From: Hevea brasiliensis
Taxonomy: Eukaryota; Streptophyta; Magnoliopsida; Malpighiales; Euphorbiaceae
DNA: 64,000 nucleotides
Assembly (NCBI RefSeq): GCF_030052815.1
Contig: NC_079497.1
Location: 23,016,258-23,080,257 of the forward strand
Direction of reading: 5' to 3'
This document shows positions 34,289 through 47,350 of the stretch, in pieces. The notes beneath the pieces were generated by a model. That model saw nothing but the letters and a program-made list of their open reading frames with translations, had not been told where the DNA came from and ran no database searches. The position numbers and the translations under genes were made by a program. Position 1 is the first letter of the stretch, and every line of letters begins with the position of its first letter.

Positions 34289-35446
34289 ATCCTTTAATTG
34301 ATATACATGAACTAATTTAAAATATAATATAAATCATTTATCAAAATTTAAATTTCAAAATTTAACAAATAATTATAATAATCTTATTTAATACTTTATT
34401 TTTATTTTCTAAATATGCAATTTAATTTTTTTATCACTTTTATAAAATAATAGCCATAAATTATAAATTAATAATTATTTATTATAATTTATTATTTTGC
34501 ATTTTAAATTATAAATTTAACATAATTATTTAAAAAATTAAAATATTAATATAATAACATCAATTAACAAGCTAAATTTTCCTTATAAAGTGCCACAAGA
34601 CAACTTTAATTAACGTGGAAGAAAGTTATTTATAAAATCTAAAAATAGAATAATTTATAAACATTATTGATTAAAATATAAATTTAAATTTAATCATATT
34701 TTTAATTATTTCATAATAATCATTTGAAAATATTGTCAAGTCTTTTCCTTTTTGTGTCTTTCTCTATTTTTATTATTTTAAAAATCTAAAACATAACAAC
34801 TTAAAATTAATACTAAGATGAGTATAACTTCTCATATAAATATATAAAAAAATATAATTAAGTTTTCCTATAACCTTATGATTATAATTAATAACCTAGC
34901 TAAAATTAATTAATAAATTAAAAATTAAAAATTGTTCACGTACATAAGGATATTAACAAATTAAAATTAATTTACATTTAAACTAAGTAGACCCAAGAAA
35001 ATTAAAATCATATGATTATATCTAAAATTAATGCAACTTTTTTATATAAAAAGGATATTAATTATCTCAAATATTATTGGATGCATTAATATATAAGACA
35101 TGAAAAAATAAAAAAATAATCTATCTTTGCCTACATAAATATTATTGAATTTTTAAAAATATTGGTTTCATTTAGGGATCGTAATGGATAGAGTATTTGC
35201 GAGTACCCGATCTAACTAAACTTTAATAATATGGATTTGGATCATATATAATTGAGTTTAAGACGGGTTCAGGTTGATAAGTGATACATATTTCCGGTTC
35301 AGATTGGATTTATATTTTACATATATTGAGTATCCGTTACCCAAATCTATTTATATAAATAATTAATTGAATATAAAATATATATTTTTGTAATAATATT
35401 TATGAATGAAAAATATTATATTTTAAATAAATAGAATTTATACATA

Positions 35447-35501
<55 letters not shown>

Positions 35502-35647
35502 CATAATATATTAATTTTCAATAGCTGATTAATTTATTTTTTCATTGTCGTAATATTATATTTATCATGACTATATTTTACTTTAATTAAAATGGATTCA
35601 AAGGTTATATGAAATAAAATTAATAAGATATATTAATTTAGTCGTTC

Positions 35648-35697
<50 letters not shown>

Positions 35698-35737
35698 TAA
35701 AATACAAAACTGATCTCATAAAATTAAGTCATTTGAC
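34289..35737. other. AT-rich intergenic DNA with (AT)n arrays and a possible hAT end
   Basis: No gene is seen. Long AT dinucleotide runs lie at about 35453-35498 and 35650-35692. Near 35173-35340 the text TTAGGGATCGTAATGG, followed by GAGTACCCGATC and GAGTATCCGTTACCC, resembles the degraded subterminal region of an hAT-like element, but no matching end or site duplication was found. Confidence 0.5.
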
Positions 35738-36462
35738 TTACTAATACACTTTAAAACTTATCATGTGTCACATTTTGTAATTCATATTGCTTAATAATTT
35801 GATAAATAATATCTACTTGGTAGAAATATTGATTACTTTAAAATTCAATTTATCCTCTTTAATTTTAAAATTTAAATCCTCATTTTACTTTTTCTTTTTA
35901 TCTATTTTATTTTTTTTTAAGTTGTAATATTTTTATTTTTACTTTTTTTCTGATTTTTTTTAGCCTTTGATTAGTATACATAAAGTAATTTAAAATATAA
36001 TATAAATATTTATCAAAATTTAAAATTAAATAGTATTTATATCAATTACTATTAAAAAAATTTATTTATTAGTTATTAATACTAAAAAATAAATTTATTT
36101 CTCATTTCTCTTGAATATTGAATATATGATTTATTAAAATCTCTTACTTTTTTACCTGCTTATATTAATAATTTAATTGTTTTATATTTTTTTAAATTTG
36201 TATAATTATTTTTTTATTATTTGTTATGTTTTATTTTTTTAAATCCATTATATTTATATTTATATTTATAATAATAAATTGTTTTTCAAATTTTTTTGTT
36301 GTATACATAATTATAGATTATACTTCAAAAAATAAGCATTCCTATAAAAGATATAAAGTTTAAAAATCAAATTCTTAGAATAAAGAGATATAATATTAAT
36401 TGTATAGTTTTTCAATAATTTATATAAAAAAATAAATGTTATTTAAAAAAAATACAATGTTC
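35738..36462. repeat. AT-rich dispersed repeat, copy B
   Basis: Second copy of the block at 33141-33865, same orientation, including the shared AAAAATAAGCATTCCTATAA segment near its end. Confidence 0.75.
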
Positions 36463-36474
36463 CGTGATATCAAA

Positions 36475-38483
36475 GGCAAAATCAAGGAACAAGAATGATT
36501 TTGCACCGTTCACAACATATTTGGAGCTAAAGGTTCCAGTGGGGCGAATTGAGGCGAGATTTTAGATCGCTGGGCAATCGATGGAAGTTCTGCCTGAAAT
36601 TTAGCATCATGTTCATTTGGGACGCAGCTAAGGTGATCGTAAAGTTCGAAAAAATTATGGGCAGGTTCGCTGTCAGTTAGCTAAAACAGGCCCTGAAACA
36701 TATTTTAAGGAATACCAGGCTTGAAGATGACATTTCAGAAAGCTAAAACAAGTTATTTGGGATATTTAAGGATTACTTTATGACAAAAATAAAAGTTAAT
36801 TGATATGCTATCGAGGGTACTAAGGTAACAGATCTTCTTGGTGGTAATGAAATGGCAAAGACTAAAGAAGTTATGAATAGTGAAACATTTAAAATAAGAG
36901 TCAGACAATATAAAAACGGTGAAATAATAATATTAAAGGTAAGATAAAGGGTTCGAAAGATTTGACAGGGTTTCATGCGGATTTGGAACCAAAGATTTAA
37001 TCGGAATGAATAGAGGCAACATTTGGAATATTTTAAAGCTGCTTTTGACTGAAGGAAAACTTATTAGTTGTGCTTTTCGAGCCACTAGGATCATTTTAGT
37101 GGCAAAGAAATGGCAAAAGCCAAACAAATCATGAATAGCAAGTGCTCAAAAAAATGATCAGTCAATTTAAAAACACTAAAGTAATTATATTAAAGGTAAA
37201 ATAAAGGGTTTGGAAACATATGAAAGGGTTTTATACTGATCTGGAGCCAAAGGTTGATTGGGGTGAGATCTTAGATCACTAGGCAAATCATTTAATTTTA
37301 GTGTGAAATTTAATATGAAGTCTATCTGGGACGCAACTGTGGCGACTGCACAGTTCGAACGAATTTTGGGCAGGATTGATGAGCATTCACTAAAACACGG
37401 TTTAAGGAAAGCTTGGGTTAGGGCATGAAGATCACATTTCTGGAAGCTAAAACAAGTTATTTGGGATATTTTAAGATTGTTTTTGATAAAAATAAAAGTT
37501 AATTGACGTGCCATCGAAGGCACTAAGGTCGCACATCGTTTAGGCGGCAAAGACATGATAAAAGACTGAACACGTTATGAATAGTAAAAAAGAAGAGTTA
37601 GAAAACTTAAAAATGGTGAAATAATGATATGAAAGCCAAAGTAAAGGATTTGAAAGATTTGATAAGGTTTCATACGGATTTGGAACCGAAGTTCAATTGG
37701 GGTGAATTGAGGCGAGATTTTGGCTCGCAAGGCAAATGATATAATTTTGACGTGAAATTTAATATGGGGTCCATTTGGGATGCAGCTAAAGTCATTCTAA
37801 AGTTGGAACAAATTCCATATAAGTTTGACCGGGGCTGCTTCAAAACGTCTTTTGTAGAAAATCAGGTTCAGACTTGAAGATTGCGTTTGCAGGAGTTGAA
37901 AAAAGGTTATTTGGGATATCTTAAGGTTGTTGCTTTTGACCAAAATAGAACTCATTACATGTGCTTTTCGGGCCACTAGGATCATTTTGGCGGCAAAGAA
38001 ACGACAAAAACTAAACAAATTATGCATAGCAAGCGCATAAAATAATGATCAGAAAATTTAAAAGCACTGAAATAATGATATCAAAGGCAAAATCAAGGAA
38101 CAGGAATGATTTTGCACTGTTCACAATAGATTTGGAGCTAAAGGTTCCAGTGGGGCAAATTGAGGCGAGATTTTAGATCGCTGGGCAACCGATGGAAGTT
38201 CTGCCTGAAATTTAGTATCATGTTCATTTGAGACGCAGCTAAGGTGATTGTAAAGTTCGAAAGAATTATGGGTAGATTCGCTGTTAGTTAGCTAAAACAG
38301 GCCATGAAACAAGGTTTAAGGAATACCAGGCTTGAAGATGACTTTTCAGAAAGCTAAAACAAGTTATTTGGGATATTTAAGGACTACTTTATGACAAAAA
38401 TAAAAGTTAATTGATATGCTATCGAGGGTACTAAGGTAACAGATCTTTTTGGTGGTAATGAAATGGCAAAGACTAAAGAAGAT
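36475..38483. repeat. Tandem satellite array, ~435-455-bp unit, about 4.5 copies
   Basis: Units begin at about 36475, 36928, 37186, 37621 and 38073, each with an AAAGG-AAATAAAGG-like start, then TTGGAGCCAAAGGTT and GAATTGAGGCGAGATTTT cores and an AAAACAAGTTATTTGGGATA segment. The second unit is internally shortened to 258 bp. The first and fifth units are far more alike than neighbours, spaced about 1.6 kb, suggesting a higher-order repeat. GC content is above the flanks. Minus-strand frames inside (for example 37185-37556) follow the repeat and are not credited as genes. Confidence 0.85.
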
Positions 38484-38707
38484 TTGATTTTTAAACTGTT
38501 GATACTTGATGGGGACAATATAATGCTGTTTGTTTAAAGTGAGTCCAACTCAAAATGAATAAAAGATTTTATTTGATATATTAATAATATTATTTTAAAT
38601 CAATTTAAGCTTTTTAACAAAATTATATTTAATTCAAGGTTTTTTTATATAAGTTATTAAAATAAAATACTTAGTTTGAGTTGATTAAGTATTACTTATT
38701 AATTTGA
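38484..38707. other. AT-rich spacer
   Basis: Short region between the satellite and the duplicated segment; nothing recognisable. Confidence 0.5.
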
Positions 38708-40130
38708 ATTATTAATAAAAAAAATTATTAAAATGAAAATATTAAATTAAAATATAATTTCATGCAATCGTTTAAATTTTTTTATGAAGCCTATAACAAA
38801 AGGGATTATTGAAGTTTACTTTAAAGTATATTTAGGTTTCTACTTAATTTTTAATTTTTATTCCAGCATTTATGAAAATTATAGAGATATTCAAATGGTT
38901 TAAAAATAAAATAATTTAATACTTATAATTAAATTTTAAGTAAATTATAATTAAATTTCTAAAGTATAGAAAAATTTATATCTCTAATTTATTTGTAAAT
39001 AATGATTTGGCATTTAAATTTAAATTTCATTAAAATTTTAATTTTTGTCCTCTAAATTAATTGTTAATTTTTTTTAAATTTAAAATAATTTAATCTGTGA
39101 AACTTTATTTCCTACATCTAAATTTATATTTAAATAATTATTTATTTATATTTAAATAATTATATATTTTAAAAATATAAATATTAATTTTATAAAAAAC
39201 TATATTATAATAAATAAATAATTATAAAAATTCTTTTAACATGATTTTCAAAAAAATTATATAAAAAGTTATTTTTATATCATTTAATATAATTTATTTT
39301 AGCTATGTATGTTTAAAATTATAATTTATTTATAATTTATTCAAAATTTATAAATATTCATGGAAATTATATTTTAATTTAATTTTTTTATTTAAATTAA
39401 TTGTTTAAAAAAGTATATTAGTTTTTCAAAAAATAATAAATTAGGGATTAATTGTAGATTTTAATATATTTCATAGATTTAATTATAATTTATTCTTAAA
39501 TTTTAAATATTAAAATATAAGAATGATAAAAGGTCAAAGTCAACAAAGTACAACATATAAGTACACAGCTACATGTGCAAATGAGAACAAGAAGTTACTA
39601 TGGGATCCCTTTTTCCCACGAAAATTGATTCTTGTCCCCGTAACTAGTAGGTGAAAATGATGGGTTTTTTTTTTTTTTTTTTTTTTAATAAGAAAATCAA
39701 AAGTGAAGGCTTGAATTCTCAAACTTCATATCTATTAAATAAATAATATATGGAAGCGTTAAATTAAATTAATCAAAGTAAATTTAAGTAAATTGAATTA
39801 AGTTAAATAAATGAAATTTTAATTCAATTGAGTCAAAAGTTTTTAATGGCTTTGATTCATCAATTTTTAATTTGCAAATGGATGAAGAGGACTGAAATGG
39901 AAAATCCAAAATTTTTAACTTCAGTTAGAGAAGGGAGTGGATGGGAGAAAAAGGAGGAACTAAAATGACAATAGAAATTGATTTTTGGCTTTTTTCCAGC
40001 ACTGTAATATTCAATATCAAAGCATGAATTAGGATCAATCCTAGCATAAAGCATAAGGGGTGAGTTAAATCTTTAATCCAATGATTAAAGACACATCATT
40101 CATTTAGTTGATGTTAGGTTCTAATCTTCA
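38708..40130. repeat. Tandem segmental duplication, copy A
   Basis: The first part (38708-39330) matches 40140-40673. The last part (39555-40130) matches 53915-54390, including the shared TGAATGAAGAGGACT-like and GGGAGTGG-TGGGAGAAAAAG text. Copy A is therefore uninterrupted and copy B is split by the Ogre-like element. No gene is seen. A T-run lies at 39665-39686. Confidence 0.8.
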
Positions 40131-40139
40131 ATCCTACAA

Positions 40140-40673
40140 AAAAAATTATTAAAATAAAAAATATTAAATTAAAATATAATTACATGCCATTGTTTTTTTT
40201 TTTTTTTTTTTTTAATGAAACCTTATTACAAAAGAAATTATTGAAGTTTACTTTGAAGTATATTTAGGTTTCTACTTAATTTTAAATTTTTATACCATCA
40301 TTTATGAAAATTATAGAGATATTCAAATGCTTTAAAAATAAAATAATTTAACTTATAATTAAATTTTGAGTAAATTACAATTAAATCTCTAAAGTATAGT
40401 AAGATTTACAGGTCAGTGTCTAATATATTTGTGAATAATGATTTGATATTCAAATTTAAATTTCATTAAAAAATTAGTTCCTGTCCTCTAAATTGATGAA
40501 ATAATTTGATCTCTAAAATTTCATTTTATTAGTAAAATAGAACTTTATATCTAAATTTTATATTTAAATATTAATATATTTTAAAAAATATTAAATATTA
40601 ATTATTATACAAAGGTTTATAATAAAAAAATAATTATAAAAATTCTTTTAACATGATTTCCAAGAAAGATAAT
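40140..40673. repeat. Tandem segmental duplication, copy B, left part
   Basis: It matches copy A from about 38708 and ends at the insertion site ATAAT (40669-40673) of the second Ogre-like element. A T-run lies at about 40193-40213. Confidence 0.8.
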
Positions 40674-43600
40674 TGTGAGAAAGAGGAGTTGTAGTAAGGT
40701 GTGAGGTGAAATATCATCCACTAGAATTATATAAAATGCACCAGTTAATGCTCAGAAAAGATGGTGGAGTTACAATGGTCTCACTTAAATACCACATCCT
40801 TAAATAACATTTTCTAGACATGCACTTCATACAATCCTCATAGAATTAAACCACTAGTAAGTATCGTCTTCCTATAACACTACTACGGTACTAAGGATTT
40901 ATGCCACGAAGGCATAGATAGACAGGAGTCGCCACTTGGATAATAACCGAGACATATTCAGTATTTCTTCTGAGGATCATGGATGGCAACTTACTCTTTG
41001 CAGAGTTTTTACAACCGTCATTACCATAACCCAATGTCTAGGTTCGGGATAGTGGGTATGTAAGGTGAAGGTGTTAGGCACCCCTTACACCTGGTCTAAC
41101 CTCGTTAATTCGAGTGCCAGTCCTCTACTAATATTTCTAGAAGTTTTGTTTATTATTTCTCAATTAAACTTTACCCTAAAAATACAATTCTAATCCTACA
41201 CATATAAGTAATTCACAAAAGGGTTATTATTTACAAACAGTTTTCATGCACAAGTAATTACTATATATGGGGTTGCTAATTATTTAAATAATATTTACCG
41301 AATGATTAAAATTAATTTTTTATTGAGAATTTGATTTATAAACAAATTCAATTTCAAACAACCCTAATTTCTATTTAACCTAACTAATTAATTTTTCACC
41401 AAGTTACTTTAAGGATAATTAAACTAAATTAATTATGTATATGTATAATTTATTCTAATATCACATAAGGCCCAAACAATCACAACCTAATAATGATTTC
41501 TAACATGAAAATTTATTTTACAATTACCAAGTATTAAATTAAATTTATTTTATATGCCAAGGTTAGTTTAATTTACAAACAAGATTAATTTTAATTTATC
41601 AAGTATTTATTTAAATTAGTTACATACAAAAGTCAATGAAATTAAAAAACAATGTTAATTTTAATTTACCAAATAAAAATTCTTATTTTCTATATTTTTA
41701 TGCCAACAATTATTTTAAGAATTTAGGGCTACTTATTTATTGATAATTATAGTTGTCATTAGGGTAAGCTACCCTTAAAAAAGGGCCTTCTCTTCTAGTA
41801 TGACAATGATATCCCTGGCTTACTCTCGTTTAGCTCCACGTAAATGCCCTCTTTGATACTTACCTTAGGGCTACTCATTAATTTTGTTTGTAATAAAAAA
41901 AAATAAAAATAACTTAAAGAAAATAAAAGAAGTAAAAAAAAAAATTTACTAATAACAATTCACATTGGATTCTAACTCTAGTCTCCTAAAGGGTTAAAAT
42001 TCCTAATTAGTTACAACTACCTAAGGGTCTTGGTCTTTTAACATATTCCAAACACTCCATAACACTTCTTGAATTAAAAGAACACAAAAAAATAGATCAA
42101 ATATCAATTAGAACTCAATAACATGCATAAAAATTCAATTCCCATATTCTGGCAAATTAATAGTAATAAGAAATCTAATTTTAAAAAATAGTTAGGCATG
42201 CCTAAAAATCATGAAAAATTTACAAAAGACAACCAAAACATCGTACAAGATTATAAAATTTATAGACCAAACAAAACCCTAGTTGAATGGTCTACACAAA
42301 TCGTAAGTTTTTTCAGTGATAGAATTATACTACTTTTTTATAAAATTTATAACTCATCAACCACAACAGATATGAATGCAAAACCAATTGAAAAAGATTT
42401 ATAAGATTCTGAAATTAATTTTGGACACCAGATTCACACAAAAATATTAAAAAACAAGGGAGATATAGGCTTCAAAAGTCGTGTACCCTAACTTCAAACA
42501 ACCACAACTTACAAAATACAAAAGCTTTTTCAGTGATTCTTGAATCTAAAATTAATGAAATTTCGTGTAAAATATGAATATAATTTTTTAAAAATTTTTA
42601 TAGATTCATAAGATAACAGAAAATAATAAAAACCTGGAAGACAGAAAACTAAATATGTGCAAAGTTGTGTATCCCTCAAATTAAACATGATTACATGATT
42701 TACATGAATATGCAAGATAAATTAAAAGACAAATAACATAGACTTAAATATTACATGGCAAAGATCTTGAAAAGAAAATAATAAAAACCAACCTTCAAGA
42801 AATCTTGCAAGAAAATCTTTTTGGAGAAAAGAAAAGAAACAAGAAAGAACTAAAAATGTTTTTGAATATCTCTAAATTTTTTATAGCTCTAAAATATCTC
42901 TAAATAGCTCTGAATATTTTTGAATCTTTTTTTTTCTTCTCCTTTCTTTTTTTTTTTTCTCCCATTTGTCCTCTTTTTTTCTTCCTCTTATTCTTTTTTT
43001 TTTTTTTTCCTTTTTCTTGTCCCCCCTTCCTTCTCCACCTCAGCAGGGTATTTATAGGGTTTTGGGAGAGAGGTGTGATAGGATTTGGAGTCTTAGGGTG
43101 ATAAGGTTCAAATAACTTAAACAACTAGGATTACAGTATTTGGGTGAGACTGGGATATGGGTGAGGTATTTTAACCAATAGGAAGAGAGAGAGAGGGGGC
43201 GGCAGTAATAGGGACTGAGGAAGAGAGTGGGGCAGAGTGGGAGAGAGAGTTTGTATGGGACAGAGAAAGACGTATGGTAGGGTTTGAAGTCCTAGGGTGA
43301 CAAGGGTCAAATAACTTAAACAACTGAGAATGGGGAATTTGGGTGAGACTGAGATATGAGTGAGATGTTCTAACCAATAGGAAGGGAGGGAAATGGGGCG
43401 GCACCAATAGAGAGTGAGGAAGAGAGTGAGGCTAAGTGGAAGAGAGAGTTTGTATGGGAGAGGGAGAGAGAAAAAGATATTTTCTTATTTTAATTTTCAG
43501 AAAATAAATTAAATGGATTTTATTTAAAATTTCTAACTAGACTTTTTTAGGCCTATGGAGCCCAATTAAATTTAATTAGGTCCATTTAAGAACTACCCAT

Positions 43601-43815
43601 ATTAAATTTAAACAAAATAAAATTTTATTTAAATTTAATTAAATTAATTTCTCAAAAAAATATATTATTATTATTATTTTTAAGATCATGCCACGAAATT
43701 AATAATTGAGCTCCATGCCTCCAATTACATCTTACAGTCGCACAATTTTTTATCATCAGGTTCCCCACAGCCTTAATGCATATACTCACAATAAATCACA
43801 AAATAAAAGTTTACA
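40674..43815 (-). repeat. 3' LTR of second Ogre-like element
   Basis: Begins TGTGAGAAAG on the plus strand and ends AAGTTTACA. It contains two copies of a ~190-bp unit (about 43075-43260 and 43260-43470) and pyrimidine-rich runs (42925-43030). The TRIM insertion point of the other LTR is empty here, with a single AAAACC at about 42381-42386. Low-complexity frames inside are not genes. Confidence 0.87.
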
Positions 43816-43830
43816 GTTTGCCCCCACTTT
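43816..43830 (-). other. Polypurine tract of second Ogre-like element
   Basis: In sense AAAGTGGGGGCAAAC lies directly before the LTR start TGTAAAC. Confidence 0.75.
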
Positions 43831-45680
43831 GATGAAAATTGAAATCAATACGAAAGCATTGCTCGAGTTTTGTCAAAGTGAAATTCAATCTTCTAATAAA
43901 TATGAAACATTGGCTATAAGGATCGAGTGTGTCTTGCTCGGCCGACATACTCTATGTTATGAGACTAGCTACGGTCTCATAACAGTGATAACTGTGTTAT
44001 GTGAAAATTGAGTGTATCTTGGTCTGTCGATACACTCTACATCATGGGATTAGCTATTTTCTAGTGACAATGGCAACTGTGTGATTTGAAATATTGTGAA
44101 TTCATATTTAAGATTGCGATCCTAAACTGCCTACGTATCCCCCTTGCTATCCTAAGGAAGAATCAGGCCCACTCGTAGTTCGATACTTGAAACTATGGTG
44201 ATACATGTTCTTCTATGCCTTACACACCTATAGGTGACATGTTGATGTGTGTTCTTCTACGCCTTACACAACTATGCCATATGCCTTGAACATCGTTTAA
44301 GGACTTACTAAAAAATATCTGTCATGAAATGTTGTGGGTTAGTATTTAGGACCGCAGTCCTAAATTGCCAATGTATCTCCCTTGCTTTCCTGAGGAAGAA
44401 TCAGACTCTCTCGTAGTTTGACACTTGAAACTATGGTGATGCATATTCTTCTATGCCTTACACACCTACAGGTGACATGTTGATGTGTATTCTTCTACGC
44501 CTTATACAACTATGCCATATGCCCTAAATAACATCTAAGGACTTACAAAAAAATATCTATCATGAAATGTTGTAGGTTCGTATTTAGGACCACAGTCCTA
44601 AATTACCTACGTATCACCCTCACTATCCTGAGGAAGAATCAGAGCCCCTCGTAGTTCGACAATTGAAACTATGATGATGCATGTTTTTCTATGCCTCACA
44701 CACTTACAGGTGACATGTTGACATATGTTCTTCTATGCCTTACACAACTATGTAGTGCGCTTTAAAAAACATCGAAGGACTTACCAAAAACATCTAATTT
44801 ATGGTTTGAAAAAATTGAGATGACTGGGTCTCAAAACTCTCTCTGTGATTTTTATACTTCCTGTATGCTACTTTCTATCATGGGCATACTAATTTTACTA
44901 GAGATTCTAAAAAAACTTAGTACTCTGAGAGAACTCTTTTTGAAAAAACTTTCTTTTAGCCCCAAAATTTTTAAGGAAAAATTGCTCACCAAAAAGACTT
45001 CCTTAAGGTCACAATACAATTTCTCTCTTATTTTTCTTTTTCTTCTCTCCCCCCATGGTTCATTATTCTAAAGCTGTTTCAAAATCTTGTTCTGCCTTAA
45101 CTCATTTCTCTTCCATGAACTCCATTCTTTGTACTCTAACTTTTGCCTGAAATACCCTTTTGGGTTTTCATCTCAGCGGGCTTGCTCTAACTTTTGCCTA
45201 AGCAGTCCTTTAGGGTTTTCCACCCAGCGAGCTCTTTTTTTTTTTTTTTTTTTTTTTTAAATTTGACAATTACAAAGGGATTCATATCAAGCACCTATTT
45301 TGCCATGCTCACAAGACATAGAATAAATCAAAACAATGCAGTTCAATTACTTAATCATTTGATGTATCCCTCAAGACACAAACATTTGCAATCATAATTA
45401 AATAAAACCTATTCCTGGTTAATACAATAAAAACTTCTTTATTTATTCAGGTATACCATTACTCTCTCTTACATTTAGTTTTGCCAAATTTCTAACTTTC
45501 CAAAGTTAGAAATAAGCTTTATAACTTACTGAATGGCCTTTTCAGGTTTTCCATCCAGATCTTCTCTCATCTCTCCTTTTGCCTACACCACCTTTTGTAG
45601 ATTTTCAATTTAGCATTTTTTTTCTTTGACCCTTACTTTTGCCTAGACCACCTTTTGTAGGTTTCAGCCTAGCGGGCCTA
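43831..45680 (-). repeat. Tandem-repeat-rich 3' untranslated region of second Ogre-like element
   Basis: Three units of about 237 bp (starts near 44121, 44358 and 44596) share CCTAAA-TGCC-ACGTATC, GAGGAAGAATCAG and CTCGTAGTT text. Downstream (45030-45680) a shorter motif, TTTTGCCTA-ACCACCTTTTGTAGG with AGCGGGC, recurs four or five times. Hypervariable tandem repeats in this position are known for Ogre-type elements and can seed satellites. Confidence 0.82.
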
Positions 45681-47045
45681 TCTCACACCAAGTACCATTT
45701 GAGCCTGTTTAAGTTGACTACTTCTTGAAATTCATTCCCATCTAGGTCTGATATTCTTACAGCACCTCTTAGCAAGATTTTTCTGACTATTTATGGACCA
45801 TCCTAGTTTGGCTTAAACTTTCCTCTTAGATCAAAAGTGACTGGTTAGGCTTGTTTCAAAACCATGTCTCCTTTTTTGATCTTTCTTGGCTTCACCTTCT
45901 TTTTAAAGGCCCTAGCTATCTTCCTCTGATAAGCCTGCATATGATACAAGGCTCGCATCCTCTTTTCATCAATCAAAGCTAGTTATTCATATCTCTTCTG
46001 TGCCCACTTATTTTTTGGGATCTTAGCTTCTAGCATCACTCTTAAGGATTTGACCTCTAGCTCAATGTATAGCACTGCTTTAGTCCTATATACTAAAGAG
46101 AATGAGGTTGCTCCCGTGGATGTTCTTACAGTAGTCCAATAATCCTAAAGAACATATAGGAGTTTCTCAGGCCAATCCTTATAAGTTTCAACCATTTTTC
46201 TCAAAATGGTTTTCACAATCTTATTTGCTACTTCCACAGCTCCATTAGTCTGTGGCCTATATGGTGAAGACATATGATGCTTAATCTTGAACTCTGCAAC
46301 TAACTCCAGAAAATCACTCTTAAACTGACTGCCATTATTTTAAACTATCTCGTGGAGCACTTCAAATTGGCAGATTATATTTTTCTATATAAACTTACTC
46401 ATTTGCTTAGCACCCATTACTATGTAGGATTCAGTCTCAACCCATTTAGTGAAGTAGTCCCCACCATTATAAATCTATGGCTATTAGAAGCTGTGAGAGA
46501 AATCTTCCTAATGATGTCTATGCCCTAAATCGAAAAAAGCCACGGTAAGTCATACTGTAGAGTTCACTTAGTGGTAGATGATTTAAGTTTACATGGATCT
46601 AACATTCATGGCATTTCTTGACAAACTTAGCTTAATCAGTCTCCATAGTAGACCAGCAATAACTCAATTTTAGAATTTTCCCAACTAGAACCTTTCCATT
46701 CATATGAGGACCACATATTTCTGCATGTACTTCTTTCATTATTTGCTCAGTCTATCTTTCTATCATATAGAAGAGTTTGTAGAATTGCCCCCCAGCTAAA
46801 GTAAATTGAGTGGCTAATCTATGAATTATTGCTTTATCTCTTTTATTGGCTGATTACAGATATTCTCTCACTTCCAAATACCTCCTTATATTTACATAAC
46901 ATTTTCTTTCACTTTCTAGGTCCACATGTGCTACTACTAATCCTTCATAGCACGAAATTTTATTCCTTATTAGGATAACTAACTAAGTCAACTTTTGATC
47001 ACCCTTTGCCTATAGGGACACCAATGTGGCTTGGTAATCAGCCAT
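45681..47045 (-). pseudogene. Integrase remnant of second Ogre-like element
   Basis: Conceptual minus-strand reading with stops shows SSPYRPQTNGAVEVANK (the third catalytic Glu region, near 46250), then YKDWPEKL, RTSTGATSFSLVYRTKAVLYIE, and the C-terminal GDMVLKQ and LDGNEFQEVVNLNRLKWY blocks ending near 45690. This is the typical Ogre/Tat integrase pattern. The N-terminal part towards 47000 is poorly preserved. Confidence 0.72.
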
Positions 47046-47350
47046 CTGATTCTAAGCTCGAGGCATGTGCTTCATGGTCACCTTATCAAAAATTAGCTAA
47101 TAGTTTCTTCATATATTCTAAGTATGGCCTCAATTTTCCTTCCTTCAATTACCATTCAACTTTAATATAAGAGACCACTAGCATCAAATCTCTAATTACC
47201 TCTTCTTTTTTTGCATAACACCAATCAATGCTTCTAGGCCACAGATGCAGGCCTCATATTCAGATTTGTAGGGATCTTGTGTTATACTGTGTCTTGGTCA
47301 ATTCTCAACATATCTTTATAAGACCAGGCAAATGCTTTATGGTACTTTTT
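47046..47350 (-). pseudogene. Fusion of RT N-terminal and archaeal-type RNase H remnants
   Basis: Text of the RT start (FAWSYKDMLRIDQDTV and HKIP, about 47345-47285) runs directly into RNase H text (SEYEAC-CGLEALIGV, about 47270), followed by a degraded segment ending MKHMPRA, NQMADYQATL. The palm with its catalytic box and the first RNase H are absent, so a deletion of roughly 1.5 kb or more joined these parts. Confidence 0.65.

Noticed and set aside
35453..35692. Replication origin or scaffold attachment region suggested by long AT runs
   Set aside because: Simple dinucleotide microsatellites with no further support.
36773..38027. Recurrent minus-strand frames
   Set aside because: They repeat because the satellite repeats; stops differ between units and no motif is seen.
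36475..38483. CRISPR-like array of repeats
   Set aside because: Units are over 250 bp with no short constant repeat and no unique spacers; plant nuclear context.
42900..43407. Lys/Glu-rich and Pro/Ser-rich frames
   Set aside because: Low-complexity purine/pyrimidine tracts in an LTR; the same occurs at 52220-52949 in the sister LTR.
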